From Photobacterium sp. TLY01 (GTDB taxonomy: Bacteria; Pseudomonadota; Gammaproteobacteria; Enterobacterales; Vibrionaceae), in assembly GCF_021432065.1 (NCBI RefSeq), contig NZ_CP090364.1:2618601-2682600 (forward strand): a stretch of DNA of 64,000 bases, in the 5' to 3' direction. Positions 37,027 through 47,304 of the stretch are shown one piece after another. The position numbers and the translations under genes are program-made. The notes under the pieces are model-generated. The model was not told the DNA's origin, ran no database searches, and saw nothing but the letters and a program-made list of their open reading frames with translations. Each line of letters begins with the position of its first letter. The first letter of the stretch is position 1.

Positions 37027-39300
37027 TTATTTAGCCCGCAAAGATTTCGCGGCGGCCACCATATTTTGTAATGCTGGCACGACTTCTGCCCACTGGCGGG
37101 TTTTCAGACCGCAGTCCGGGTTCACCCATAACCGCTCAGCCGGGATACGCTTTGCGGCTTGCTGCATCAGTTGCACCATCTGCGCTTCAGTCGGAATATT
37201 CGGAGAATGGATATCATAGACGCCCGGACCAATCTCATTGGGATACTTGAAGTGATCAAAGGCATCCAGCAATTCCATATCAGAGCGCGAGGTTTCTATG
37301 GTGATCACATCGGCATCCATATCAGCAATGGACGCAATAATATCGTTGAATTCGGAATAGCACATGTGGGTATGGATCTGTGTCTCATCGGCCACCCCAT
37401 TTGCCGTGATGCGGAAAGATTCCACAGCCCAGTTCAGATAGTCCTGCCACTCAGACCGGCGCAGCGGCAAACCTTCACGCAGGGCAGCTTCATCAATCTG
37501 AATCACTTTCACCCCGGCTTGCTCCAGATCCAGCACTTCGGCGCGAATAGCCAATGCCAGCTGATAACAAGAAACGGCGCGAGGCTGATCATCGCGCACA
37601 AAAGACCAGTTCAGAATCGTCACCGGGCCGGTCAGCATGCCTTTCATGGGCTTTTCGGTCAGTGATTGGGCGTACAAGGTCCAGGCCACTGTCATGGCCG
37701 CCGGACGGCTGATATCACCGAACAGGATCGGCGGCTTGACGCAACGCGAACCGTAAGACTGCACCCAGCCAAACTGACTGAAAGCATAGCCGTCCAGCTG
37801 TTCACCGAAATATTCCACCATGTCGTTACGTTCCGCTTCGCCGTGAACCAGCACATCGAGATCCAGTGCTTCCTGCTCACGCACCGCACGGGCGATCTCT
37901 TCTTTCATCAGGCTGACATAGGTGGCCTGATCCAGCTCCCCTTGCTTGAATTTCAGGCGGGCCTGACGGATCTCGGCGGTCTGAGGAAACGAGCCGATCG
38001 TGGTGGTTGGATACGCCGGCAGGCTCAGATGCGCTGCCTGCTTCGCAATACGTTCGGCATACGGACTCTGACGCTGGCCCAGTTGCGGGGTCATCGCTGC
38101 CACGGCGGCCTGCACGTCAGGATTATGCACCCGGCCGGACTGACGGCGGCTGTCGATAGCGGCCTGATTGGCAGCCAGTTCAGCGGAAACAGAATCGCGG
38201 CCATCATTGAGTGCACGGGACAGCACGGCCAGCTCGTCCAGTTTCTGCAGGGCAAAGGCCAGCCAGGACAGAATTTCGGTATCGAGTTTCTGCTCGCTGT
38301 TCAGATCAACCGGCACGTGTAAGAGTGAACAGGAAGGTGCCACCCATAAACGCTCACCAAAATCGCGGGCAACAGGCGCCAGCCAGTCCAGCACGGCATT
38401 CAAATCTGTCTTCCAGATATTCCGGCCATCAATCACCCCCAGCGACAAAACTTTGTCTGCCGGCAGCGCGGCAATCACAGCGTCCACCTCATTGCGGCCA
38501 CGCACCGCATCAACATGTAAGCCCTGAACCTGCAAATTGGCCGCCAGCGACAAGTTCTCTTTCAGCTCACCGAAGTAAGTGGCCAGCAAGAGTTTGACCT
38601 GACCTTTGTTTAACGTCTGATAGGCTTTGCTCAGCGCCTGCTGCCATTCAGCGGAGAGTTCAGTCACCAGAATAGGCTCATCAATTTGCACCCATTCGAC
38701 GCCGTTGTCGGCCAGCAGCGTCAGCAGTTGCTCGTACACAGGCAGCAGCTGGTCAAGTAAATCCAGTTTGTTCGAATTGTCTTTTTCCTTACCGAGCCAC
38801 AAGTAGGTTACAGGGCCGATCAGCACAGGTTTGGCAGCGACGCCCTGCGCTTTGGCTTCCGTCAGTTGCGCCAGCAGACGCTCAGGGTTGAGCGCAAAAC
38901 AGGTATCGGCGGTAAATTCAGGCACGATATAGTGGTAGTTGGTATCAAACCATTTGGTCATCTCACCGGCATGCACACACTGACAACCGCTGTCGTTGGC
39001 CGAACGGCCACGAGCTACACGGAAGTAGTTGTCCAACTCGTCACCGGCCAGATCTTTGACACGGCCCGGGATATGGCCGAGTGTAAAGCTGGTATCCAGC
39101 ACCTGATCATAAAAAGAGAAGTCGCCAACCGGGATCAGATCGAGTCCAGACTGCTGCTGCCAGTGTTTTTGCCGCAAGCCAGCGGCCAGTTCAGTCAGCT
39201 CGCTTTGGCTGCTTTCACCTTGCCAGTATTTTTCCAGTGCGAATTTCAGTTCACGGTGAGCGCCAATGCGCGGGAAGCCTAAATTATGAGTTTTAGCCAT
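37027..39300 (-). CDS. metE: Cobalamin-independent methionine synthase
   Basis: Transfers a methyl group from 5-methyltetrahydropteroyl-triglutamate to homocysteine. The start at 39300 ([13 protein letters not shown]) has GGAGG eight bases upstream and matches E. coli MetE; the open frame extends 10 codons more. It is 757 residues. Zinc ligands are visible in [10 protein letters not shown] and NPDCGLKTR. Divergent from metR, as in E. coli. Methionine made here feeds SAM, used by the neighbouring LuxI and methyltransferase; that adjacency may be chance. Confidence 0.97.
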   Translation of the reverse strand: MAKTHNLGFPRIGAHRELKFALEKYWQGESSQSELTELAAGLRQKHWQQQSGLDLIPVGDFSFYDQVLDTSFTLGHIPGRVKDLAGDELDNYFRVARGRSANDSGCQCVHAGEMTKWFDTNYHYIVPEFTADTCFALNPERLLAQLTEAKAQGVAAKPVLIGPVTYLWLGKEKDNSNKLDLLDQLLPVYEQLLTLLADNGVEWVQIDEPILVTELSAEWQQALSKAYQTLNKGQVKLLLATYFGELKENLSLAANLQVQGLHVDAVRGRNEVDAVIAALPADKVLSLGVIDGRNIWKTDLNAVLDWLAPVARDFGERLWVAPSCSLLHVPVDLNSEQKLDTEILSWLAFALQKLDELAVLSRALNDGRDSVSAELAANQAAIDSRRQSGRVHNPDVQAAVAAMTPQLGQRQSPYAERIAKQAAHLSLPAYPTTTIGSFPQTAEIRQARLKFKQGELDQATYVSLMKEEIARAVREQEALDLDVLVHGEAERNDMVEYFGEQLDGYAFSQFGWVQSYGSRCVKPPILFGDISRPAAMTVAWTLYAQSLTEKPMKGMLTGPVTILNWSFVRDDQPRAVSCYQLALAIRAEVLDLEQAGVKVIQIDEAALREGLPLRRSEWQDYLNWAVESFRITANGVADETQIHTHMCYSEFNDIIASIADMDADVITIETSRSDMELLDAFDHFKYPNEIGPGVYDIHSPNIPTEAQMVQLMQQAAKRIPAERLWVNPDCGLKTRQWAEVVPALQNMVAAAKSLRAK

Positions 39301-39321
39301 CTGTACGTCCTCCAAAGTTAT

Positions 39322-39383
39322 TGAAGACATCTTATGGCTATCTTGTAATGAATAAAAATGGCATTATTTCATTAATCAATGAA
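39322..39383. promoter_or_regulatory. metE-metR divergent control region
   Basis: The 108-bp gap has TGAAGACATCTTA (close to the MetR site TGAA-N5-TTCA on one side only) and a perfect dyad TTCATT-AATC-AATGAA at 39368-39383. MetR and MetJ both act at this place in E. coli. Exact site assignment is uncertain. Confidence 0.45.
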
Positions 39384-39408
39384 TTCTAATCATGAGTTAA
39401 GGATCAGA

Positions 39409-40317
39409 ATGATCGAGAGAAGCCATCTGGCGATTTTGCGCGAAGTACACAGGCTCGGCTCGCTGACAGCAGCAGCAGAGGCACTGTATTTAAGCCAGTC
39501 AGCACTGAGCCACAGCATGAAAAAACTGGAACAGCAGATGGGGACCCCCGTCTGGACCAAATCTGGCCGAAACCTGCACTTTACTCAGGCAGGGGATTAT
39601 CTGCTGCGGCTGGCGGAACGGGTGCTGCCGCAATTTGAGCATGCGGAAGCACAGATGCAACAGTTTTCCAAAGGCCAGCGCGGCACGCTGCGAATTGGCA
39701 TGGAATGCCACCCCTGCTATCAGTGGCTGCTCAAAGTCGTGAATCCTTATCTCAAAGCCTGGCCGGATGTTGATGTCGACGTGAAACAGAAGTTCCAGTT
39801 TGGCGGTTTAGGTGCGCTGTTCGGGTATGAAATCGATGTGCTGGTCACGCCGGATCCGTTGCTGCGGCCTGGGATCCGCTATATTCCAGTGTTTGATTAT
39901 GAACAGGTGCTGGTGGTAGATGCGAACAGCCCTCTGGCACAAGCTGAATATATTGCGCCTGAGATGTTGCTGGATAAAACCCTGATCACCTACCCGGTCG
40001 AGCAAAGCCGACTGGATGTGTACAACCAGTTTCTGACACCGGCCAAGTGCAGCCCGCGTAAGCATAAGCTGATTGAAACGACGGATATTATGCTGCAGAT
40101 GGTGGCGGCCGGACGGGGCGTGGCAGCATTACCCAAATGGCTGGCCAAAGAATATGAAGAGAAAATGCCGGTTGTCGCTGTTCGGCTGGGGGAAAACGGC
40201 ATTCACAAGCACATTCATCTGGGGGTCAGGGAAACGGATTTGGACATCGATTACCTCAGTGCGTTTATCAGCCTGGCGGACTCTCTGTCTGAACACCAAG
40301 CACCGGCAAGCCTGTAG
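39409..40317 (+). CDS. metR: LysR-family methionine regulator MetR
   Basis: A 302-residue LysR regulator. Start at 39409 (MIERSHLAILREVHRLGSL), with AAGGA seven bases upstream; the open frame begins 10 codons earlier. The helix-turn-helix contains LTAAAEALYLSQSALSHSM. The effector domain keeps RIGMECHPCYQWL, close to the MetR RIAIECHSCIQWL that I recall from E. coli. It activates metE with homocysteine as coregulator. Confidence 0.94.
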   Translation: MIERSHLAILREVHRLGSLTAAAEALYLSQSALSHSMKKLEQQMGTPVWTKSGRNLHFTQAGDYLLRLAERVLPQFEHAEAQMQQFSKGQRGTLRIGMECHPCYQWLLKVVNPYLKAWPDVDVDVKQKFQFGGLGALFGYEIDVLVTPDPLLRPGIRYIPVFDYEQVLVVDANSPLAQAEYIAPEMLLDKTLITYPVEQSRLDVYNQFLTPAKCSPRKHKLIETTDIMLQMVAAGRGVAALPKWLAKEYEEKMPVVAVRLGENGIHKHIHLGVRETDLDIDYLSAFISLADSLSEHQAPASL

Positions 40318-40319
40318 CC

Positions 40320-40775
40320 TCAGAGTTGGGCTTTCATGATCAGCGCATCTTCGCGGCAGTGAGTACTCACCGTGCTGTCGGCACGGTAATAATCCGGCCG
40401 GCGACTGACCAGCTCAAAACCATGGGCCAGATATAACTGGCTGGCCCTGATGTTGCCGGCCCGCACTTCCAGCCAGATCTCCTGCCCGCCGGCCGCTCGG
40501 GCGGCCGAGACAAACGCCGCCAGTAACTGACGCCCTAGTCCCTGTCCCTGCCACACAGGATCAACAGCAATATTCAACAGGCTTACTTCACCGGCCACGG
40601 ACTGGCCAAAACAGTAGCCCGCGACCTTACCGTCAACCAACATCACCAGGTTCAGGGCAATCCGGGACGGCGTTTCCCTGATCTGGCTTTCTGTCCAGGG
40701 AAACGGGTGCGCACGCTGCTCAATCGTCCACACCGCATCCAGCTGCGCTTCTGTCATCGGCAGGAATTCAATCAT
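40320..40775 (-). CDS. rimI: Ribosomal protein S18 alanine N-acetyltransferase
   Basis: A GNAT enzyme of about 151 residues. Start at 40775 (MIEFLPMTEAQLDAVW); the longer open frame lies inside holD. Acetyl-CoA loop: VDPVWQGQGLGRQLLAAF. C-terminal GFELVSRRPDYYR is the RimI pattern. It overlaps holD by 8 bp, the conserved holD-rimI arrangement of enteric bacteria. Confidence 0.92.
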   Translation of the reverse strand: MIEFLPMTEAQLDAVWTIEQRAHPFPWTESQIRETPSRIALNLVMLVDGKVAGYCFGQSVAGEVSLLNIAVDPVWQGQGLGRQLLAAFVSAARAAGGQEIWLEVRAGNIRASQLYLAHGFELVSRRPDYYRADSTVSTHCREDALIMKAQL

Positions 40776-41169
40776 TGAAGGCACAGATTTGCTGCCACAA
40801 TACTTTCTTGCTGGCGGGATGATCATGCATCTGCCGCAGCGAGGCCGAGTGCAGAATCTGGCAATCAGAGGGTTCAACGCCCTGACAACCGGCAAACCAG
40901 CACCAGGTCAGATGATGTTCGCCCAGTTCAGACAAAGCGTGGGGCGGCAGCGTTAATGCCTGCTCCGGACTGAGCTTCATGCTGCGCAGAATATTGCCGA
41001 ACAGCCAGGCATCGTGTTCATCCATCTCGTCTGGAGTTACCAGCAGCAACTGGCAGCTATCGGGCAAATCAATCACAGACTGAGCCCAAGCAGGAAAACA
41101 CTCTGGTTTTCTGATTTGCCAGTGGGTCAGTCCCATTTCCTGCAATAGCTGCATGTCTCTTTGTTGCAT
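40768..41169 (-). CDS. holD: DNA polymerase III psi subunit
   Basis: A roughly 133-residue protein starting MQQRDMQLLQEMGLTHWQIRKPE, the HolD N-terminus that binds chi, followed by LLLVTPDEMDEHDAWLFGNILRSM. Psi connects the clamp loader to chi and SSB. The open frame has an alternative Met 7 codons upstream. Overlap with rimI confirms the assignment. Confidence 0.88.
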   Translation of the reverse strand: MQQRDMQLLQEMGLTHWQIRKPECFPAWAQSVIDLPDSCQLLLVTPDEMDEHDAWLFGNILRSMKLSPEQALTLPPHALSELGEHHLTWCWFAGCQGVEPSDCQILHSASLRQMHDHPASKKVLWQQICAFND

Positions 41170-41196
41170 CACGTATTTACCGCATTTCATGTTCTG

Positions 41197-41706
41197 TCAG
41201 GCCGGGAGCACTGAAAACGGGGCGCTGTATTCTACCAGCCCTTGATGACCGCTCAGGGCAGGTGGCAGTAATTCCTGAACCATAAAAGCCTCTTCCGGCA
41301 CCGCCCAGCTGCAACGCAGACCGTGTTCCGCTGCCGTCACATAGCCAGCTTTACGGTAATAACTGTGGTCACCCAAAACCACCACCACAGGATAACCCAG
41401 CTCTGCCAGTATTTCGGCACCTTCTCGCATCAGCGTCTGGCCGATCCCTTGCCCGCGATATTCCGCTTTGACGACAAGTGGCGCCAGCCCCTGCCAGCCT
41501 AAGTCCTGGCCGCCGACGGTCACCGGGCTGAAAAAGATATGGCCGACCACCTCACCTGCCTCATTGCATGCCACCAGCGATAAGGTCATATGGCCATTTT
41601 CACGCAGGGTCATGACCAGATCCGCTTCCGCTTCTGTATCAAAGGAGTGACGCAGCAAAGCATCGATCGTCAAAATGTCCGCCGGCACTTCAGTTCGAAT
41701 CAGCAT
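41197..41706 (-). CDS. GNAT-family N-acetyltransferase (YhbS-like)
   Basis: A 169-residue GNAT enzyme starting MLIRTEVPADILTIDALLRHSF at 41706, with GAGG upstream; the open frame adds 8 codons. The acetyl-CoA motif is VKAEYRGQGIGQTLMREG, followed by LGDHSYYRKAGYV. It resembles YhbS-like acetyltransferases, whose substrates are largely unknown. Its stop lies 27 bp from the holD start, so it may be co-transcribed with holD-rimI. Confidence 0.85.
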   Translation of the reverse strand: MLIRTEVPADILTIDALLRHSFDTEAEADLVMTLRENGHMTLSLVACNEAGEVVGHIFFSPVTVGGQDLGWQGLAPLVVKAEYRGQGIGQTLMREGAEILAELGYPVVVVLGDHSYYRKAGYVTAAEHGLRCSWAVPEEAFMVQELLPPALSGHQGLVEYSAPFSVLPA

Positions 41707-42228
41707 AGTTATCCTCGAAAAGACAGTCATCAGACCGTCATTGGATGGTGCGGTTATCCGCCCTATTTATCCGGCCCTATTTTGCGGCCAGGCTACCGGG
41801 ATAACAACCTCTTTCTCGCCCGCTGCAGTTCGGCCCCAGAAACTGGATATAAGCACAGATTCATAACAATGATAGATGCTCTGCAGCCACGGCTCCGACC
41901 GGAATTACATCCGTCAATCAATCCGCGATTTGTATTTGTGTCACTGACAGGGCAATGAAAAGCCACAAGGACTGGCAATAACCTGATATTTTTCTCTTTT
42001 TATGGATTAAAGTAAAAAACGAACCGCTGAAACAATCTGATTTTCAAACATGATGTGAGACACATCGACCACCATGCCACCGGTTTGTTTTTTGTAACTT
42101 GTATCAACAAATCCATTTTTTTACATTTCAAATCAAAATTTTCTCATGAAAATAGGAATTTTTGACAATCCGACATTTTCTGACGTTATATTACGGGTAC
42201 GACTTACCCAGAAAGGGACATCCGAGCG
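41707..42228. other. Intergenic region upstream of the GGDEF-EAL gene
   Basis: About 520 bp without a credible gene. The left part contains the GNAT leader. The right part is AT-rich and has a promoter-like pair, TTGACA at 42162-42167 and TTATAT at 42186-42191 (18-base spacing), about 40 bp before the GGDEF-EAL start. Nothing else supported. Confidence 0.5.
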
Positions 42229-44295
42229 ATGTCAGCAGTAACAGACAATTTCGCCATGCCGACTGAATTCATCAACAATTGGTTTTTTCAACTGACAGGC
42301 AATAGCCCATTCCTGTTCGCCATTCTGGACAAGCAACACCACTATGTCGCGGTCAATCAGCACTACTGCCAGCTCAGCGGCCTTAGCCGGGAAGAACTGG
42401 TGGGTCGCCGTGACAGCGACATACTCGGTGAGACCTTTTATCACACCCTGCAGCCCTACTACGAACGCGCCCTGAACGGGGAGTTCGCGGAAGGGGATGT
42501 GATTCTCAACGAACACAGACATCACACCTGCCTGCATTTCTGTGTGTCACCACTGCGCGATGAGACAGGCCAGATTACCGGCCTGGCTCTGCATGCCATT
42601 GACACCTCTGAACGCTTGCACCTGGCCAACGCCATCGCTGAACGAGAAGACCACTTCAATCAGCTCAGCCAACTGATGTCCGATGGCTGCTTGCTGATCG
42701 AAAGAAACCTGGTGCTGTCTGCCAATCCGATCGCTGCTCATCTGCTGGGATTTGCCTCGCCGGATGACATGACAGGCCAGGATTTAGGGCAGTTGTTAAT
42801 CGACAGCAGAAATAACCGTCCTTTTGGCGAACAACTGGCCGGGCTGAGCAACGGCAAAGCTTACCACTGCCTAACCAGTCAGCTGTGTCCGGTTGAAAAT
42901 GTACTGACGCTGACCCTGAAAGATACTCAGGTGGTTGGCTCCCCCGCCAGCCTGGTTGTCCTGAGGCAACCACAGACAGCACAAGTCCAGCCTGAACAGG
43001 TGGAGCAGCTGATACATACCGATCCACTCACAGGTTTGTATAACCGCCATGGTTTCAGCCGTCGTCTGGAGCAAATGATCAACCGGCAAACGCCATTAGT
43101 CATGCTGTATCTGGACATCGATAATTTCAAAAACATCAACGATTCGCTGGGTCATCACATTGGCGACCGGGTGCTGCAGGAAATTTCTCAGCGCCTTCGG
43201 CAGCTGCTGCCGGAAAATGCCGTGATCGGTCATCTGGGCGGGGATGAATTCGGCATTCTGCTGCCGGACCCCATCCATGCTGAAATTGGTGAGCAGGTCT
43301 CCAGGAAAATTATTGCCCTGGTGAATCAGCCGTTTGACCTGATGCACTTTAGCAAACATCTGGCCTGTTCGATCGGGATGGTCAACTACCCCGGTAATGG
43401 CAGTGATGCGCGCTTGCTGTTGCAGCATGCCGATACCGCGATGTATGAAGCTAAAAATCGCGGGCGCAACCGTCTGGTCACCTTTGACGAAACCATGAAC
43501 AAAGAAGCCAGAATGCGCTTGTGGCTGGAAATTGAACTGCAGAAAGCGTTACAGAATAAAGGGCTGGAGGTTTGGTATCAGCCCAAAGTCAGTGCCCGGG
43601 ATTTCTCGATTCACGGCGCTGAAGCCCTGGTGCGCTGGAAACACCCGATTGAAGGTTACATCAGTCCGGCGCAGTTTATTCCGGTTGCAGAACGTTCCGG
43701 CCTGATCGAGCAACTGGGGCAGGTGGTGATGAAAGAAGTCTTCACGACGGTCAAATTCTGGAAAAAGCAGGGGATGCTTCAGGGCAGAGTGGCCATCAAC
43801 CTGTCGCCGCAGCAATTTGGTAATCCCAACCTGATTCAGTATGTCTCCGACTTGCAGCGAACAACCGGTGTCAACCCGGATGACATCACTTTCGAGCTGA
43901 CTGAAAGTGCCATGCTGGGAGAAAACGAACACACCATACAAATGCTCAACGCCATCAAAAAACTGGGATTTGCCCTGTCGATTGATGATTTTGGGACCGG
44001 TTACTCTTCTTTATCCTATCTGGCCCGGTTCCCGCTGGACGAGCTTAAAATCGACCGAGCCTTCATCAAGGATCTGGAAACGGTTCCCAAGCAGTTGACC
44101 CTGATCGAAAACATTATCAATCTGGGGAAGTCACTGAATATGAGTGTCGTCGCTGAAGGTGTGGAAACACAACAACAGGCCGCCCTGCTCTCCAATCTCA
44201 ATTGCGATTACATTCAGGGCTTTCACTTTTTCCGCCCGCTGCCGAAGACTGATCTGGAAACTATCCTGATGAAAAACTTCCGCGGCAGATATTAA
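42229..44295 (+). CDS. PAS-GGDEF-EAL c-di-GMP signalling protein
   Basis: A 688-residue cytoplasmic protein: an N-terminal PAS domain (about 20-135), a second PAS-like region, a GGDEF domain with intact GGDEF at 337-341, and an EAL domain with intact EAL at 465-467. Phosphodiesterase signatures are also intact (NLSPQQF, ELTESAM, DDFGTGYSSLSYL, LKIDRAF, VVAEGVET). By sequence it could both make and degrade c-di-GMP, with the PAS input deciding. It has no membrane segment. Together with PlzC it gives this window both a c-di-GMP enzyme and a receptor. Confidence 0.93.
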   Translation: MSAVTDNFAMPTEFINNWFFQLTGNSPFLFAILDKQHHYVAVNQHYCQLSGLSREELVGRRDSDILGETFYHTLQPYYERALNGEFAEGDVILNEHRHHTCLHFCVSPLRDETGQITGLALHAIDTSERLHLANAIAEREDHFNQLSQLMSDGCLLIERNLVLSANPIAAHLLGFASPDDMTGQDLGQLLIDSRNNRPFGEQLAGLSNGKAYHCLTSQLCPVENVLTLTLKDTQVVGSPASLVVLRQPQTAQVQPEQVEQLIHTDPLTGLYNRHGFSRRLEQMINRQTPLVMLYLDIDNFKNINDSLGHHIGDRVLQEISQRLRQLLPENAVIGHLGGDEFGILLPDPIHAEIGEQVSRKIIALVNQPFDLMHFSKHLACSIGMVNYPGNGSDARLLLQHADTAMYEAKNRGRNRLVTFDETMNKEARMRLWLEIELQKALQNKGLEVWYQPKVSARDFSIHGAEALVRWKHPIEGYISPAQFIPVAERSGLIEQLGQVVMKEVFTTVKFWKKQGMLQGRVAINLSPQQFGNPNLIQYVSDLQRTTGVNPDDITFELTESAMLGENEHTIQMLNAIKKLGFALSIDDFGTGYSSLSYLARFPLDELKIDRAFIKDLETVPKQLTLIENIINLGKSLNMSVVAEGVETQQQAALLSNLNCDYIQGFHFFRPLPKTDLETILMKNFRGRY

Positions 44296-44311
44296 GCCTG
44301 ACGCACAGTCA

Positions 44312-45259
44312 TTACGCCTGCTGGGCCACAATCTCTTCTGTCCTGCGTAGCAGGTAATCCTTAAACGCCTGACATCGAGCCGGCATCGGATGCCTGGGGC
44401 GAAAGTACAGATTGATATCAAACTGGCTGGCCACATAATCAGTCAGAAGCACAGTTAATGCACCAGACGCCAGAGCATCCTTAATCACAGAATGTGGCAA
44501 ATAGGCGACACCGGCCCCTCTGATTGCCATATCGCGCAGTATCTCACTGTTATCGCATTCAAGCGCATCGCTGATCGCCACAGCGCGGTTCATGCCATTG
44601 AAACGAAAATACCAGCGATTGCCGCCAACCAGTGAGCTGGCATACAGGCAGCGATGCGCCCTTAAATCTTCCGGTTCCATAGGTCTGCCGCACCGTGCCA
44701 GATAAGCAGGCGACGCGCAGGCGTATAAAGGCTCACTGAGCAATAACCGGCGGATCAGTAAAGAGTCTTTCTCTTCCGTTTCCCGGTTCGTCGCTTTGGC
44801 CCGGATAATAAAATCCACATGTAACGGATCCGTTTCCCCGGCTTCAATGAACAAACGAAAGTTCACCTGCGGATGCATTTCCATGTATTCCGCAATGATT
44901 TCACGCAGATAATAGCTCGCGTACAGTGGTGTCGACGAGATACTGATAATACCCCGTTGTTCATCCGCCATACTGCCCACTTCAGCGCAGATGGTATCAA
45001 TTTCGGGTAACAGGGAAGAAAAACGGCGATATAACATCTCTCCTGCATCAGTCGGCACAAGCTGGCGGGTACTGCGCTTGATCAGTTCAACGGCCATCAA
45101 CCCTTCCAGCTCCTTGACCCACCGGCTGGCCGCCGCCGCTGAGATGCCCCACACTTCCGCCGCTTCGCGAAAAGAGCCGTGTTGAATCACCGAACAAAAA
45201 AACACGATTTTGTCTAACTGTTGCTGGCGGGGATTAATCCCGACCAGTGACTGAGTCAT
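44312..45259 (-). CDS. LysR-family transcriptional regulator
   Basis: About 315 residues from the Met at 45259 (AAGGAA upstream); the open frame adds 23 codons. N-terminal helix-turn-helix GSFREAAEVWGISAAAASRWV is followed by a LysR effector domain. It lies next to the CoA-transferase on the same strand, 135 bp downstream of that gene's stop. By position it is the likely regulator of the short-chain-acid module (CoA-transferase plus GntP permease). Confidence 0.88.
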   Translation of the reverse strand: MTQSLVGINPRQQQLDKIVFFCSVIQHGSFREAAEVWGISAAAASRWVKELEGLMAVELIKRSTRQLVPTDAGEMLYRRFSSLLPEIDTICAEVGSMADEQRGIISISSTPLYASYYLREIIAEYMEMHPQVNFRLFIEAGETDPLHVDFIIRAKATNRETEEKDSLLIRRLLLSEPLYACASPAYLARCGRPMEPEDLRAHRCLYASSLVGGNRWYFRFNGMNRAVAISDALECDNSEILRDMAIRGAGVAYLPHSVIKDALASGALTVLLTDYVASQFDINLYFRPRHPMPARCQAFKDYLLRRTEEIVAQQA

Positions 45260-45394
45260 AGCAGATTCCTTATACGTTGAGCTCTCCGGCATCTTGATCA
45301 GACAAGACTGGGATGTATGAGTTTCCATAATACCTGCGCCATTCTGGCTTCACTAATACCGACAGCTCGTCTTACAGCTTGCTTCACAGTCTTA

Positions 45395-46987
45395 TCATCC
45401 ACATCCCGCAATTGAAGTGTTTTTCTGCCCAAACCGGGGAGAGAAAATCTCTGCCGGCATCAGGGACAGACCGGGGTCCATCACAGGCGTGAATGACATA
45501 TGCGCCAGAATATCCCGCTCCAGATCCACACCCGGGGCAATTTCTTCCAGGACCAGACCTTGTGGCTCAAGCCGGAACACGGCACGTTCTGTAATATAGC
45601 GCACCGTTTGCCGGGTCTGGACGGCCCGTGCAGCAGAAAAGGTAATTTGCTCCACGGTCTCGACAAACTTATTCTGCCGGCCTTCTTTCAGAATCGCCAA
45701 CTCACCGTTCCTGACAGCAACCTCTAACCCGGCAGCGGTAAATGTACCGCAGAAAAACAGTGATTTTGCATGCTGGCTGATGTTGATAAAACCGCCGCAG
45801 CCCGGCAATTTATCGCCGAAGCGGGACACATTGATATCCCCTCGGGCAGAGCACTGTGCCAAGCCGAGAAAGGCCTGATCGATCCCGCCGCCATCATAAA
45901 AATCGAACATCTGATCCTGCGTAATAATCGCCTGAGGATGTCTGCTGGCACCGAAATCCAGGCCGCTGGCAGGCAGACCGCCGATAGCGCCGGGTTCGAC
46001 GGTGAGTGTCATACGACCAAGCATACCCAGTTTTCCTGCGACAATGGCAATGTGTTCCGGCACACCAATGCCCAGATTCAGCACAGCGCCGGGGGTGAGC
46101 TCCTGCGCAGCACGGCGGGCAATAATGGTTTTGGCATCCAGTTGATCCGGCCCGCTGTCGCCCACGGTACAGCCTGACGGTTGCGTCCCTGCACGGGCCC
46201 GTCCGACAAAATCAGGGTTAAAACGGGTGGCAAAAGTCTGCATGTGTTCCCCGTCATCATGGCAAAGCACAATCGCGTCAACAAAAATACCCGGAATTTT
46301 AATGCTGTGAGGATCGAGTGTGCCCGCCGGCACCACACGCTTGACCTGGACCACCACTTTGCCGCCCTGATTGCGGGCGGCCTGGGCTGCAGCGAGATTT
46401 TCCACCACCAGACACTCATCTTCCATGGTGATATTGCCATTTTCATCGGCCGTTGTGCCGCGCAAAATCGCCATATCCACAGGCAAGCGCTGGTAGAACA
46501 GGTATTCTTCGCCATTGAGATTCAGCACAGAGACTAAATCTTCACGGGTTATCGCATTAATTTTACCGCCTTCCAGTCGGGGATCGACAAAGGTACCCAG
46601 CCCGGTTGTGGTGATGGTGCCTGGTTTACCGGCTGCCGTATCACGCAAAAGGTGTGAAATCACGCCCTGGGGCAGATTGTATGCCTCAATCTCATTGCTC
46701 AGTGCCAGTTTCTGTAAATCAGGCACCAGCCCCCAGTGACCGCCGATCACCCGCTTGACCATACCGGGCCTGGCCAGATGATTCGCTGCGCGTCCTTGTC
46801 CGTCCCCCTGCCCAGCCGCAAAGATCAAGGTCAGATCACGGGGAGAGGCATCATTGCCGTAACGATCACCTAAAGCCCGGATGATCGACTCTGGCACCAC
46901 AGAACCAATAAATCCCCCCAGCATGACGGCCTGCCCGTCAGTAATCCATGCCGCCGCTTCTTCAGCCGTAAGTTGGGTGACTGCCAT
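45395..46987 (-). CDS. Acetate/3-oxoacid CoA-transferase (fused alpha-beta)
   Basis: About 530 residues from the ATG at 46987 (AAGGAA upstream). It combines both subunits of the family I CoA-transferases, like YdiF: the N-terminal half has AVMLGGFIGSVVPESIIRAL, and the C-terminal half NLGIGVPEHIAIVAGKLG. The catalytic Glu is in LTVEPGAIGG. Such enzymes move CoA between acetyl-CoA and short-chain or beta-keto acids. Divergent from a GntP-type permease, so the pair likely imports and activates an acid such as a hydroxybutyrate or butyrate (inference). Confidence 0.88.
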   Translation of the reverse strand: MAVTQLTAEEAAAWITDGQAVMLGGFIGSVVPESIIRALGDRYGNDASPRDLTLIFAAGQGDGQGRAANHLARPGMVKRVIGGHWGLVPDLQKLALSNEIEAYNLPQGVISHLLRDTAAGKPGTITTTGLGTFVDPRLEGGKINAITREDLVSVLNLNGEEYLFYQRLPVDMAILRGTTADENGNITMEDECLVVENLAAAQAARNQGGKVVVQVKRVVPAGTLDPHSIKIPGIFVDAIVLCHDDGEHMQTFATRFNPDFVGRARAGTQPSGCTVGDSGPDQLDAKTIIARRAAQELTPGAVLNLGIGVPEHIAIVAGKLGMLGRMTLTVEPGAIGGLPASGLDFGASRHPQAIITQDQMFDFYDGGGIDQAFLGLAQCSARGDINVSRFGDKLPGCGGFINISQHAKSLFFCGTFTAAGLEVAVRNGELAILKEGRQNKFVETVEQITFSAARAVQTRQTVRYITERAVFRLEPQGLVLEEIAPGVDLERDILAHMSFTPVMDPGLSLMPAEIFSPRFGQKNTSIAGCG

Positions 46988-47304
46988 GTGCAACTTCCTT
47001 TTACCGTGCAATTGCCTGAAGTGTATGAATCCCACCCCCTGGCTTTAATAGCTACAGATGAAATTGTGTTTTTCGAAACTGGCCGCAACCCTGCACAGTC
47101 ACACGCTAAGATGTTGATATAAATAAAAAACTGGGTTATCAGTTAACACAAATGAGGCTATTTCTCCGTGAGATAGCATGATGTCGCTCGCACTTTACCG
47201 GTGAATATAAAAATTGGACCGACCAGTGATGTTTTCAATCGCTTCTCAGACGTCTAGGATGTTAACGACCTGTTACAACTATAACCATCAAACGGAGAGA
47301 AAAT
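46988..47304. other. Divergent control region, CoA-transferase and GntP permease
   Basis: About 315 bp between the two divergent starts. AT-rich, with no gene. It should carry both promoters and the site for the nearby LysR regulator. A GGAGAG sequence precedes the permease start. I see no clear -35/-10 pair. Confidence 0.5.

Noticed and set aside
47080..47095. Sigma-54 promoter upstream of the GntP permease
   Set aside because: Only TGGC and CTGCA match with no central consensus, and the linked regulator is a LysR rather than an enhancer-binding protein.
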